Notes: generated by a model not told the origin, from the sequence alone. A stretch of DNA of 64,000 nucleotides from Gordonia amicalis NBRC 100051 = JCM 11271 (GCF_000332995.1 NZ_BANS01000028.1:36471-100470), one strand, 5' to 3'; positions 1-8,713 are shown, numbered from the stretch's first letter. Numbers and translations are program-made.

Positions 1-875
1 GCGGCGCCGGCCTGCAGCAGGGAGTTCAGCAGATCGTCGTATTCAAGCACCCGGTCGATGACGGTGGTGAGATGGTCGTCGACGTCGCGGAGGTGCCGGC
101 GAACCTCCTTGGGCACCAGCGGGTTTCCGCCGGCGGTCAACATCCGCAATGGTTCGGACAGCGGGGTGACGGCGCGTCGGAGTTCGAGGACCTCGCGCCG
201 CAGCAGATAGACCGGGTCGATGTCGAGCCAGCGATTCTGCCGGCTGAACACCGACTCCTCGATCGCCACGATGTCGACGTCCATGCGTTCGGTCACGGCG
301 AGATAGCTATCGACGACCTTGTCGGCCACGGCGTGCAGCACGGCGGTCGGGCCGAGCGCGAGCCGTTCGGGGCGGCTCTCGAGATTCCGCCGCATCCCCG
401 ACAGTTCGGTGTGCTCGCCGTGCCGCACCGTGAGGACGAAGTCGGGTCCGGCGAAGACCATGATCTCGCCGGTCTCCACGACCTCGCTGGCCTTCGCCAT
501 CGACTCGTGTTCGACGTACTGCACGGTCCGCAGCACCAGGAACTGCGTGTCGTCGTAGACCTCGAGTTTCGGCCGCTGGTGCGCGTGCACGGCGTCCTCG
601 ACGACGAGCTCGTGCAGACCGAAGGTCGTGCCCACATCGGCCATCTGGGAGTCGTCGGGGGAATGCAACCCGACCCACACGAAGCCCTCACCCGATTCAC
701 GAACCTGAGCCAGTGCGTCGCGGTAACCGATGCGACCCGGCCGGCGGTGGCCGTCGACATAGACCGCGCAGTCGACGACCGCGCGTGCCGCGGGTACCGG
801 GATCTTCCTCGGCGAGGCGTGTGCGTCCCGACGCGGCGGGAGGCCACGCGGACCGGATTTGGGGATCGTCGCCAC
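1..875 (-). CDS. corA: CorA-family magnesium/cobalt transporter, C-terminus cut by window edge
   Basis: Translation from GTG at 875 gives at least 291 residues of the cytoplasmic funnel domain of a CorA divalent-cation channel, ending in the long helix with the motif YDDLLNSLLQAGA that leads into the first membrane helix. The two membrane helices and the GMN selectivity signature would lie beyond base 1 and cannot be checked. Blocks such as EDAVHAHQRPKLE and VLRTVQYVE are typical of the family. No Shine-Dalgarno is evident. A TACCAT hexamer 8 bases before the GTG suggests a leaderless transcript. It is divergent from the LpqZ-like gene, as corA and lpqZ are near neighbours in mycobacteria. 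Function (Mg2+ uptake) is inferred from the family. Confidence 0.88.
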   Translation of the reverse strand, partial: MATIPKSGPRGLPPRRDAHASPRKIPVPAARAVVDCAVYVDGHRRPGRIGYRDALAQVRESGEGFVWVGLHSPDDSQMADVGTTFGLHELVVEDAVHAHQRPKLEVYDDTQFLVLRTVQYVEHESMAKASEVVETGEIMVFAGPDFVLTVRHGEHTELSGMRRNLESRPERLALGPTAVLHAVADKVVDSYLAVTERMDVDIVAIEESVFSRQNRWLDIDPVYLLRREVLELRRAVTPLSEPLRMLTAGGNPLVPKEVRRHLRDVDDHLTTVIDRVLEYDDLLNSLLQAGA

Positions 876-982
876 GTCTGCCGATGGTACGCGCGGGGAT
901 TGCCTCGTTCCCGCCTATGGGATCTCGGCCGTGCCGCCGAGGGCGTCTGAACCGGGAGGCGCACAGCAGATACGGTGGCACC

Positions 983-1957
983 GTGCGTAAACGTCTCGTC
1001 CGCAAGCGTCTCGTGGTGGTCACCGGGCTGATCGTGGCACTGGCCGTCGTCCTCGCCGGGTGCGGGGACGAAGCCGCGTCGCCACCGCGGGGCATCGTGA
1101 TCGGCTCGTCGGACGACGCGGCCATGCGGGTGATGGCCGAGGTGTACGCGGGTGCACTGCGCAACGCGGGTTCCGTCGTGTCCGCCGACCGGCTTCGCGG
1201 TGACGACGCGACGCTGCTCGACGAGATGGATCGCGCCGACCTGGACCTCTTCCCGGCCTTCACCGGGGACCTGCTGACGATGCTCGCCCCGTCGTCGACC
1301 GCGGTCGGCGCCGAGGACGTCTACGTGGAGCTGAACCGATCACTGCCGCAAGGTGTTTCGGTGGGCGACGAGACGCCGGTCTCCGGCGCACCGCAGATCT
1401 TCGTGTCGACGGCCCTCGCCGGCAGCGTGGGCGCCACCGGCCTCGACGACTGCGCACTGCTACCGGCCGGACTCCCGGTCGTCGCCACCTCCGACCCCGA
1501 TCCGGCGACGCTCAACGCGTTCACCTCGGCCGGGTGCCGACTCGGACCCGTGGAAACGGTCGACACCACCGATCAGGTCCTGCGGCGCGCAGCCGACGGC
1601 AACGCGGTCGGTCTCCTCACGCCTCTCGACATCGCCGGGGAGGACGCCGAGGGCGCATCGTCCGACGTCCAGGCACTACGCAACTCGGAAGGCGGCGGCG
1701 ACACCCCCGACAACGCGCCGGACGGGGGCGAGGCGAGTACCGAGCGCGAGCCCGCCGCCGAACAGACCGGACCGCGCGCCGAGGTGCTCGTGCCCGTGTT
1801 CCGGTCGGCCGCACTCAACCGCGATCAGGTCAAGACCATGAACAAGGTCGCCGGCGAGATCACCACCGCCGACCTCGCCACGATGTCGGGCGAGGTCGAG
1901 ACCGGCAGCGATCCGCGGGACGTCGCGCTCGAGTGGCTGGCCGAACACGGCCTGTAG
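983..1957 (+). CDS. lpqZ: LpqZ-like lipoprotein, glycine betaine/choline ABC substrate-binding fold (OpuAC/OsmoF-like)
   Basis: A 324-residue protein with an Arg/Lys-rich N-terminus, a hydrophobic stretch and a lipobox LAGC (Cys near residue 26), so an exported lipoprotein. The mature part reads IVIGSSDDAAMRVMAEVYAG and ADLDLFPAFTGDLL, the pattern of the quaternary-ammonium binding proteins of osmoprotectant ABC transporters. No permease or ATPase gene lies beside it, so it may be an orphan binding protein. An acidic, Gly/Glu-rich insert (about residues 235-260) is unusual for the fold. GTG at 983 is chosen because it gives a clean signal peptide and a TACGGT hexamer lies 6 bases upstream, suggesting a leaderless mRNA. 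The ligand is not established. Confidence 0.8.
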   Translation: MRKRLVRKRLVVVTGLIVALAVVLAGCGDEAASPPRGIVIGSSDDAAMRVMAEVYAGALRNAGSVVSADRLRGDDATLLDEMDRADLDLFPAFTGDLLTMLAPSSTAVGAEDVYVELNRSLPQGVSVGDETPVSGAPQIFVSTALAGSVGATGLDDCALLPAGLPVVATSDPDPATLNAFTSAGCRLGPVETVDTTDQVLRRAADGNAVGLLTPLDIAGEDAEGASSDVQALRNSEGGGDTPDNAPDGGEASTEREPAAEQTGPRAEVLVPVFRSAALNRDQVKTMNKVAGEITTADLATMSGEVETGSDPRDVALEWLAEHGL

Positions 1958-1961
1958 CTGC

Positions 1962-2792
1962 TCAGTCCGCCTTCGAGAGCGCCCAGCCGGTGACCTTCGC
2001 CGAGACCCACTGGTACTTCGATGCGACGATGCGCACCGCGAGATCGAGGATCTTCGCATCGGCTCCGACGAGGATGCGCGCCTTGTTCTTCCGCACGCCC
2101 TCGATGATCACGTCGGCGGCGTCCGCACTCGACATGCGCGCGAGGTAACGGTCGAAGAAGGCGGCGGTCGCCTTCTGGTCGTGGTCGCCGGAGACGGTGG
2201 CGTTGCGGGCGATCGCGGTCTTGATTCCGCCCGGGTGCACACAGCTCACCTGGACCGGGTGCTTGGCGATGATCATCTCCTGGCGCAGGGCCTCGGTGAA
2301 GCCGCGGACGGCGAACTTCGCCGAGTTGTACGCGGCCTGACCGGGTTCGGCGAGGAGGCCGAACAGCGACGAGGTGTTGACGATGTGGCCGTCGCCGGAG
2401 GCGATGAGGTACGGCAGGAACGCCTTGGTGCCGTTGACGACTCCCCAGTAGTCGACATCCATGACGCGCTCGATGTCCTTGAACTCGGTGCGTTCGATCT
2501 CGCCGTGATGTGCGATGCCGGCGTTGTTGAAGACCACGTTGACCACGCCGAAACGGTCCTTGACGGTGTCGGCGTAGGTCAGCACGGCCTCCCGCTCGGC
2601 GACGTTGAGCAGCTGCGAATGCACTTCTGCTCCGGCCGCTTTCACGAGACGCTCGGTTTCGGCCAGGCCGTCGGGCGTGACGTCGGAGATGGCGAGGCGT
2701 GCACCCTGCCGGGCGAGTTTGACCGCGATGTCGCGGCCCATGCCCGAACCGGCGCCGGTGATGACCACGACCTTGTCGCGAAAGTCCTTCAT
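1962..2792 (-). CDS. Short-chain dehydrogenase/reductase
   Basis: A 276-residue classical SDR. The cofactor motif TGAGSGMG is at residues 12-19, followed by NNAG, the catalytic Ser in NTSSLFG and the YNSAK (YxxxK) active site. Asp in ISDVTP after the second strand may favour NAD+. ATG at 2792 is preceded by GAGGAG at good spacing. It lies 46 bases downstream of the Baeyer-Villiger-type monooxygenase on the same strand, so the two probably form one operon in which the SDR oxidises an alcohol to the ketone used by the monooxygenase, or reduces a product. That pathway order is inference. A similar SDR lies in the lpqZ-kgd interval of M. tuberculosis. It ends 4 bases from the convergent lpqZ-like gene. 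Confidence 0.85.
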   Translation of the reverse strand: MKDFRDKVVVITGAGSGMGRDIAVKLARQGARLAISDVTPDGLAETERLVKAAGAEVHSQLLNVAEREAVLTYADTVKDRFGVVNVVFNNAGIAHHGEIERTEFKDIERVMDVDYWGVVNGTKAFLPYLIASGDGHIVNTSSLFGLLAEPGQAAYNSAKFAVRGFTEALRQEMIIAKHPVQVSCVHPGGIKTAIARNATVSGDHDQKATAAFFDRYLARMSSADAADVIIEGVRKNKARILVGADAKILDLAVRIVASKYQWVSAKVTGWALSKAD

Positions 2793-2838
2793 GAGTTGTC
2801 TCCTCGAGATGGTGTCGAAGTGGCGGGGGGTCGAACGC

Positions 2839-4395
2839 TCAGGCGTTGACGGCCGCCGGCTGGTCGGTCTTCGACTCGTCGCCGTGGTCCGGGGTGGAGG
2901 TCGCCGGGCGTCGTGCGCCGCGGGTGACATCGTATGCGGCGATGTCGAACCGGCGGGTCGTGTTGCGGAAGGCGAAGGTGAATCCGGGCCACAGCGTGGT
3001 GATGTTGCCGTTGGCGTCCTTGTACCAGGAGGCGCAGCCGCCGTTGACCCACACGCTGTTGCGCAGCTTGTGCTGGATGCCCGCGTTGAACTCCTGCTGT
3101 GCGGACAGCTTCACCTCGGTGCGGGTGATCCCCTGCGACCGAACGGTTTTGAGGTAGTCGACGAGGTAATTCAGCTGCGACTCGATCATGTACACCATCG
3201 AGGTGTGGCCGAGGCCGGTCGACGGCCCGACCATCAGCATCATGTTCGGGAAACCGTGGACGAACGAGCCCTTGTAGCCCTGCATGCCGATCTCGGCCCA
3301 GACGTCGGCCAGGCTGCGCTGGTCCTTGCCGACGATCTTGTCGAAGACGGGGGAGTCGGTGACGTGGAATCCGGTGGCGACGACGATGACGTCGACCTCG
3401 CGGGTCGTCCCGTCCTTGGCGACGACCCCGGTGGGGGTGATGCGCTCGATCCCGTCGGTGATGAGGTCGACGTTGGGGCGGGCGAGGGCGGGATACCAGT
3501 CGTTGGACCGCAGGATGCGCTTGCATCCCACCTGGAAGGTGGGGGTGGCCTTACGGCGCAGCTCGGCGTCGCGACCGATGCCCCGCGCGATGTTGGCGCG
3601 GCAGAGCAGTTCGACGGGCTTGAGCGCGGTGGGGGAGTAGGTCAGGCCGAAGGCGATGACCTCGTTGGCGGCATAGATCCCGCCGCGGACGGCCGACTGG
3701 TAGCCCGGGACGTTCTTGTACGCCCAGTGCTCGAGCTTGGTGTACGCGCGTTCGGTACGGGGGACGATCCACGGTGCGGTGCGCTGGTAGACGTCGAGGC
3801 GCGAGGTCACCTTGGCCAGCTCCGGGACCAGCTGGATGGCCGAGGCGCCGGTGCCGATGACCGCGACGCGCTGTCCGGTGAAGTCGTGGTCGTTGTCCCA
3901 GCGGGCCGAGTGGACGATCTTGCCCTCGAAGGATTCGATGCCCTCGATGTCGGGGAGGTTCGGCTCGCAGAGCGGTCCGACGCCGCCGATGAGGACGCGG
4001 GCGCGGACCTGTTCGGTGGTGCCGTCGCGCTCGGTGTCGATGATCCAGCGTCCCTCGTCCTCGTTCCACGCGGCGTTGGTGACCTCGGTGCCGAAGCGTG
4101 ACCGGGCCGCGATGTCGTGACGAGCCGCGACATCGTTGATGTACGCATGGATCTCCGGCTGGTGCGAGTACGACCGCGACCAGGTCGGGTTCTTCGCGAA
4201 CGAGTAGGAGTACAGCTGCGACGGCACGTCGCAAGCGGCGCCGGGGTAGGTGTTGTCGCGCCAGGTGCCGCCGAAGTCGCGGCCTCGATCGAGGAGCACG
4301 AAGTCGTCGAATCCGTGCTGCCTCATCCGGATGGCGGCACCCAGCCCCGAGAAGCCGGCCCCGATGATGGCGATCTCTACATCGTTCGTTGTCAT
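2839..4395 (-). CDS. Flavin-containing monooxygenase, Baeyer-Villiger type I / AlmA-like
   Basis: A 518-residue protein with an N-terminal FAD Rossmann motif (IGAGFSGLG, about residues 10-18), the Baeyer-Villiger fingerprint FEGKIVHSARWD (FxGxxxHxxxW/D) and a second, NADPH-binding Rossmann motif (VIGTGASAIQ). ATGF in the C-terminal third is also typical. Such enzymes use NADPH and O2 to turn ketones into esters or lactones, and some members hydroxylate long alkanes, so the substrate cannot be fixed from sequence. ATG at 4395 is preceded by a TATGGT hexamer 6 bases upstream and a TTGACA -35, indicating a leaderless transcript. It forms an operon with the downstream SDR and faces a TetR regulator. 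Confidence 0.88.
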   Translation of the reverse strand: MTTNDVEIAIIGAGFSGLGAAIRMRQHGFDDFVLLDRGRDFGGTWRDNTYPGAACDVPSQLYSYSFAKNPTWSRSYSHQPEIHAYINDVAARHDIAARSRFGTEVTNAAWNEDEGRWIIDTERDGTTEQVRARVLIGGVGPLCEPNLPDIEGIESFEGKIVHSARWDNDHDFTGQRVAVIGTGASAIQLVPELAKVTSRLDVYQRTAPWIVPRTERAYTKLEHWAYKNVPGYQSAVRGGIYAANEVIAFGLTYSPTALKPVELLCRANIARGIGRDAELRRKATPTFQVGCKRILRSNDWYPALARPNVDLITDGIERITPTGVVAKDGTTREVDVIVVATGFHVTDSPVFDKIVGKDQRSLADVWAEIGMQGYKGSFVHGFPNMMLMVGPSTGLGHTSMVYMIESQLNYLVDYLKTVRSQGITRTEVKLSAQQEFNAGIQHKLRNSVWVNGGCASWYKDANGNITTLWPGFTFAFRNTTRRFDIAAYDVTRGARRPATSTPDHGDESKTDQPAAVNA

Positions 4396-4401
4396 GGTGC
4401 C

Positions 4402-4464
4402 ACCATAGGGGTGATACTGAACACGTGTCAATAGTTATTGAACAAGCCTCAATAGGGGTAGTCT
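4402..4464. promoter_or_regulatory. Divergent overlapping promoters with palindromic operator between monooxygenase and TetR genes
   Basis: On the minus strand, TTGACA (plus strand 4426-4431) and TATGGT (plus 4402-4407) are 18 bases apart and drive the monooxygenase. On the plus strand, TAGTCT (4459-4464) lies 6 bases before the TetR GTG. An inverted repeat, TCAATAGTTATTGA (4428-4441), covers both -35 regions, a third half site TCAATA is at 4449-4454, and a second near-palindrome TGAACACGTGTCA is at 4418-4430. A repressor bound here could silence both genes. TetR as the ligand is inferred from position. Confidence 0.65.
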
Positions 4465-4470
4465 GACCGG

Positions 4471-5127
4471 GTGACCAGTAGAGGAACGGCTGCCACGCCG
4501 GTGATCGAGGACAAGCCGACCGCGTCCAAGCGCACCCGGATGAGTCCCGAGGCCCGTCGCGATCAGCTCCTCGAGTTCGGTCTGGAGATGGTCCGGGATC
4601 GACCCCTCGACGAGATCACCATCGACGCCATCGCCGACGCGGCCGGGGTGTCGCGGGCGCTGCTGTTCCACTATTTCGCGTCCAAGCAGGACTATCACGT
4701 CGCGATCGCCCAGGCGCAGGCCGACCGGATGCTGGCCTGCACCGAACCGGACGAATCCCTCGGCGACCCGATCGCCATCCTGACCGCATCCATGGCGGCC
4801 TTCGTGGACTTCGTCAGCGAGAACCGTTCGGCGTACACAGCTCTCATCCGCGGGGCGTCGAGCTCGGACCCCGCGATGCGCGACGTCTTCGACCGCACCC
4901 GGGAGGTCATGGTCGGCCGCGTTCTCGATCACGCGCCGGCTTTCGGTGTGGAGGTCACCCCGACGGTGGTGCTGAGCGTCCACGGCTGGGTCGCCTTCGT
5001 CGAGGAGACGACGATCCGCTGGCTGACCTCGCCCACGGTCACCCGTGAGCAGCTCCTCGGCCTGATCACCGCGGCGCTGCCGGCGCTCGCCGCTGCGGGC
5101 GAACAAGCCACCGGGGCCACCGGGTAG
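4471..5127 (+). CDS. TetR-family transcriptional regulator
   Basis: A 218-residue protein. After a disordered leader of about 25 residues comes the TetR helix-turn-helix: RRDQLLEFGLEMV, then ITIDAIADAAGVSRALLFHYFASKQDY. The C-terminal half is a helical ligand-binding domain of no recognised specificity. GTG at 4471 follows a TAGTCT hexamer by 6 bases, so the mRNA may be leaderless. It is transcribed away from the monooxygenase-SDR operon and shares its promoter region, which makes it the likely local repressor. The ligand may be the ketone or alcohol substrate, but this is inference. Confidence 0.87.
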   Translation: MTSRGTAATPVIEDKPTASKRTRMSPEARRDQLLEFGLEMVRDRPLDEITIDAIADAAGVSRALLFHYFASKQDYHVAIAQAQADRMLACTEPDESLGDPIAILTASMAAFVDFVSENRSAYTALIRGASSSDPAMRDVFDRTREVMVGRVLDHAPAFGVEVTPTVVLSVHGWVAFVEETTIRWLTSPTVTREQLLGLITAALPALAAAGEQATGATG

Positions 5128-5134
5128 CAACGTG

Positions 5135-5614
5135 TCAGGCGGCCGGGCCGCCGGCCGGGTTGACGGTTCCCGTCGCGGGCCGCACATCGCGGTTGCGTAG
5201 GAGGAGGCCGACCGCGATCATCCCGACCCCGAGAACGAAGTGCAGCCAGTTGTCGGCGGTGTTCACCGGGACGAAGTTGGCGCCGCTGTCCTGGTCGATG
5301 ACCAGACCGTAGACCCAGAGCACGAGGTAGATGGCACCGCCGGCAACCAGATAGAGGAACGCGGTGGCCACCGTGCGGGCCAGGAGTATCCCCGCCACGC
5401 CGAACAACAGGTGGACGATGTTGTGCAGGATCGACACCTGGAAGATGCCGAGCAGAGCGGCCTCGGAATGATGACCCGCGAACGTCAGCGTGTCGTAGTC
5501 CGTGGTGATACCCGGGATGAAGCCCAGGATTCCGACGAGCAGGAAGACCGCGCCGACGACGAGCGCCGCGGTCCGGATGGGTGAACGAGTGACCCGGGCA
5601 TTCGTGGATGACAT
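5135..5614 (-). CDS. DUF4383 membrane protein
   Basis: A 159-residue protein with four hydrophobic helices (about residues 15-35, 60-80, 88-108 and 128-145) and short charged ends, matching the DUF4383 family of small actinobacterial membrane proteins. No enzymatic motif is seen and the function is unknown. ATG at 5614 has GGAGG about 9 bases upstream. About 75 bases upstream lies a candidate stress sigma-factor promoter, which suggests expression in stationary phase or stress. It converges on the TetR gene with only 7 bases between stop codons. Confidence 0.8.
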   Translation of the reverse strand: MSSTNARVTRSPIRTAALVVGAVFLLVGILGFIPGITTDYDTLTFAGHHSEAALLGIFQVSILHNIVHLLFGVAGILLARTVATAFLYLVAGGAIYLVLWVYGLVIDQDSGANFVPVNTADNWLHFVLGVGMIAVGLLLRNRDVRPATGTVNPAGGPAA

Positions 5615-5922
5615 GAGAATCGACCTCCGAGGATTTCTGCGGATGCCGCGGCACGGTCTCGACCACGCTCTGATCTGTGTAGCCGGTAATAACCCTCACG
5701 ATCGGTTCCAAACCTGCGGTTGTGCACACGCCCGGATACTGTCGGTCCCGGGATTGTTCACCGTTGTGAACGGTCGCCTGCCGACCCCCGATGTCGGGAG
5801 GTGGCCCATCCACGACGATGAGCTGCTGTGACGTTGCTGTCCACCACCTGACACGGTCGGGACGAAAGGTCTTGCTATATGCCAATGCCGGAGAACGCCG
5901 AGGTTCGACGCGGGGTGCCAGG
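5615..5922. other. Divergent intergenic region with palindromic element
   Basis: This 308-base gap separates the DUF4383 gene from the glycosyltransferase fusion. It holds the possible stress promoter, an inverted repeat GTTCACCGTTGTGAAC (5756-5771) that looks like a regulator site, and a TGCTATAT (5873-5880) extended -10-like element about 40 bases before the fusion gene. No additional reading frame is convincing. Confidence 0.45.
5690..5714 (-). promoter_or_regulatory. Possible SigF/SigB-type promoter for DUF4383 gene
   Basis: Read on the minus strand, GGTTT (plus 5710-5714) is followed after 14 bases by GGGTTA (plus 5690-5695). This resembles the GGTTT/GGGTAT elements of the actinobacterial SigF/SigB general-stress class. 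It would give a 5' leader of about 75 bases with a normal ribosome binding site. Confidence 0.4.
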
Positions 5923-8658
5923 ATGAAAGTCGCCATAGTCATCATCGGGACCCGGGGTGACGCACAACCCGGACTGGTCCTGGCACATGCGCTCGTCGAA
6001 CGAGGACACGACGTCCGCATCGGGTTGCCGCCGAATACGATCAACGACGTCATGCGGCAATCGCTCGACGTCCGGCCCCTCGGGGTCGATTCGCGCGCCC
6101 ATATGGAGAAAGTGCGGCGCATCCGCCGGGAGACGGAAGGGAAACCCATCCGTCGCATGCGCGACCTCGGTGCCGCGCACGTCTTCGGCTGGGATCAGCT
6201 CGTCGATGACATGGCGACGGTGGTCGACGGTGCCGATGTGATCGTCACCGGGTACAACACCGAGGTCCAGGCGCTCGCCTACGCCGAAGCTGCCGGTGTC
6301 CCGCTGGTGTCGATCCACCACGCGCCCGTCCGACGAAACCGTCGGGTGGCTCCGTTCATCGGGCGCCTGCCGGCCCGCAACAGCGCCGCGGTCCTCGCCA
6401 ACTGGTTGTTGTTCGATGCGGTCACCTCGCTGCTCGGCCGACGCCGGGAGAACCGACTGCGCGCCCAGCTGGGTCTGCCCAAGGTGTCGCGGCAGTTCGC
6501 CACACGGATGAAGGACATACCCGGGGTCGAACTACAGGCCTACGATCCGATGTTCGCGATCCGCGACGACCCGACGTGGGACGGCGACAGCCGGATCCGC
6601 CGGCGTCCGGCAGTCGGATTCATCGAGTTGCCGGCTGATCTCCGCCCATTCCTCGACCCCCAGCCCGACGAACCGGAGCCCGGCGACGACCTGATGACGT
6701 GGCTGGACGCAGGTGATGACCCGCTGTACGTCGGCTTCGGCAGCATGCCGATGCGAGGGGAGAAGGCCACCCTCGACGCCTTTCTCACGGTCGCTCGTCG
6801 TCTCGGGCGCCGGCTGCTGATCTGTGCGGGCTGGACCGACCTGAGCGCCGAGATACGCGCGGCAGCCGAGTCCGACGACGTGCGCATCGAAAGCCACGTC
6901 GATCACGCCACCGTGTTCCCACGGTGCGCGGTCGTCGTCCACCACGGCGGCGCAGGCACGACCGCGGTCGCGCTCCGGTCGGCCACGCCGTCGTTGATCT
7001 GCTGGTACATGGTCGACCAACCGTTCTGGGGAGAAGAGCTCGAACGGCTCGGCATCGGGGCCTCCATGCCGATGACGAGCGACGGCGTCCTCGACCCCGA
7101 CCGCATCGAGGAGGCGATCACCTCGCTGCTCGACCCGGGGGTAGCCGAGCGGGCGCGACGGGTCAGCGAGAAACTCACCCGCGCCGGCGACACCGTGACG
7201 TACGCGGTCGACGAGATCGAACGCCGGGTCGGTGACGCGGCTGCGCGCGGTGCCGGTGGCGCGAGTGCGGGATCGTCGGTCACGCGACTCGAACGTCTCG
7301 CGACCGACGATGCGCTCTACTGGATCATGACGCCGGCACTGGGATGGTCAGTGGTGCTGCAGATCGTCTGGGTCCTCGACGACGAGATCTCACCGGAGGC
7401 GCTGACCGCCATGAACACCGCCCTCTCCCGGGGACCACTGCACCGGATTCTGAAGACGACCGATGTGTACGGAGCCCGGCCGCGATGGGAACGGGCACCG
7501 GACGCGCCGCCGCCGGCGATCGACGCCTTGCCGATCGCGGAGTCCGACATCGACACCTGGGCTGCCGACGAGATGGCCACGGTTCCACTCGATGTCGAGA
7601 ACGGTCGATGCTGGCGGCTTCGTGCGGCGCGCACCGAGTCGGGCGGCACGGTGGTGTCCCTGTGCGCGCTCCACGTGGCCACCGACGGTCGGGGAATGCT
7701 CGCCGCGGCAGCCGAGGCGGCGGCTGCTTCCGGCGCTCCGCTCGACCCGGCGACGGGCGGTGTCACACCGCGCCCCGGCAACGTCCCGGATGCCGCCACC
7801 GCCGCCTCGCGCAGCCGCCGGCGACTCGCCGATGTGGCGGACGCCTGCGTGCAAGTCGGTGAAGTCGCGCGAGGTCTCGTACGAGCGGTCGTCGAACAGC
7901 GAAGGAGCGTCGACGTCGAACCGGATCCGCGGCCGGACCGGCCGCCGTTGTTCGAGCGATCACCCAACGCCCGGTTCACTTATGCGACCGCGACCGTCCC
8001 GACGGACGTGTGGGAGCGGGTCGCGGCCGAACACGGCGGGACGTCGAACACGATGTTCATCGCCGCGGTCAGCGGGCTGCTGAGGTCCAGCGGTTTCGCG
8101 CCCCGCGGAGTGCCGATCAAGGTGGGGGTGCCGGTCGACCAGCGTGAGGGCGACGATGAGCGACGCAACGCGATCGCCGGGGTCTCGGTGTATCTGGCCG
8201 ATGAGCCGGTTGCAGGCGGAGACCTCGGCGGCATTCGCGGCGCCTGCAAGGCAGCTTTTGTGCGACTGTCCGAAGGCAGGCGCGCGCCGCACATCCACCT
8301 GAACCCGCTGATCTGGTTCCTGCCGACCTCTCTGCTGTTGAAGGTGGCCGGTGCCGGCGCAGCCGGCCGGACACCCGACGCGATGGTCTCCAACCTCGGC
8401 GATGTCCCGGCCGAGGCGATGGAGATCGGTGGCCGGCCTGTGCGTCGCATCGCACTCCGCGGGATGGCGCAGGGAGTCGACCCGACCACGGAACTGAGGT
8501 TCGGCGACGGTGTCCAGTCGTGGCTGCTCCGGAGCCCGGAGCAGGTCACCTTCTCCGTCCTCGGCTGCGACGAGTCCCACTTCCCGGACGACGGGACGCT
8601 GCGCGACCTGCTCGACCGCGAACTCGATTCCTGGGACATCCCGCACCATATCTGGTGA
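5923..8658 (+). CDS. Two-domain protein: GT1-type glycosyltransferase fused to HxxxDG acyltransferase/condensation-like domain
   Basis: A 911-residue protein. Residues 1 to about 440 are a GT-B glycosyltransferase of the UDP-glucosyl/rhamnosyltransferase group: the N-terminus MKVAIVIIGTRGDAQP, a FGSMP segment and the nucleotide-sugar motif VHHGGAGTT (His at 340-341), then WYMVDQPFWGEEL. Residues from about 460 to the end resemble the chloramphenicol-acetyltransferase-like fold of PapA, condensation and wax-ester-synthase proteins, with HVATDG (His584, Asp588, Gly589) fitting the catalytic HxxxDG motif and VSNLGDVP near the C-terminus. One chain could therefore glycosylate and acylate the same lipid or alcohol, as separate enzymes do in mycobacterial glycolipid pathways. 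The substrate is unknown. ATG at 5923 is the first start giving a complete Rossmann strand. Confidence 0.78.
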   Translation: MKVAIVIIGTRGDAQPGLVLAHALVERGHDVRIGLPPNTINDVMRQSLDVRPLGVDSRAHMEKVRRIRRETEGKPIRRMRDLGAAHVFGWDQLVDDMATVVDGADVIVTGYNTEVQALAYAEAAGVPLVSIHHAPVRRNRRVAPFIGRLPARNSAAVLANWLLFDAVTSLLGRRRENRLRAQLGLPKVSRQFATRMKDIPGVELQAYDPMFAIRDDPTWDGDSRIRRRPAVGFIELPADLRPFLDPQPDEPEPGDDLMTWLDAGDDPLYVGFGSMPMRGEKATLDAFLTVARRLGRRLLICAGWTDLSAEIRAAAESDDVRIESHVDHATVFPRCAVVVHHGGAGTTAVALRSATPSLICWYMVDQPFWGEELERLGIGASMPMTSDGVLDPDRIEEAITSLLDPGVAERARRVSEKLTRAGDTVTYAVDEIERRVGDAAARGAGGASAGSSVTRLERLATDDALYWIMTPALGWSVVLQIVWVLDDEISPEALTAMNTALSRGPLHRILKTTDVYGARPRWERAPDAPPPAIDALPIAESDIDTWAADEMATVPLDVENGRCWRLRAARTESGGTVVSLCALHVATDGRGMLAAAAEAAAASGAPLDPATGGVTPRPGNVPDAATAASRSRRRLADVADACVQVGEVARGLVRAVVEQRRSVDVEPDPRPDRPPLFERSPNARFTYATATVPTDVWERVAAEHGGTSNTMFIAAVSGLLRSSGFAPRGVPIKVGVPVDQREGDDERRNAIAGVSVYLADEPVAGGDLGGIRGACKAAFVRLSEGRRAPHIHLNPLIWFLPTSLLLKVAGAGAAGRTPDAMVSNLGDVPAEAMEIGGRPVRRIALRGMAQGVDPTTELRFGDGVQSWLLRSPEQVTFSVLGCDESHFPDDGTLRDLLDRELDSWDIPHHIW

Positions 8659-8663
8659 GTCTG

Positions 8664-8713
8664 AACGCAGCGCGGCCCCTGCCGGATGATTCCGGCAGGG
8701 GCCGCGCTGCGTT
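8664..8713. terminator. Long perfect hairpin, bidirectional terminator
   Basis: Two perfectly complementary 23-base arms (8664-8686 and 8691-8713) flank the loop TGAT. It starts just after the stop of the glycosyltransferase fusion and ends 25 bases from the stop of the convergent kgd gene. It lacks a long T tail, as is usual for actinobacterial terminators. Confidence 0.85.

Noticed and set aside
5791..5922. Upstream extension of the glycosyltransferase fusion by 44 codons
   Set aside because: The extra residues do not resemble the family N-terminus, and the conserved beta strand begins at ATG 5923.
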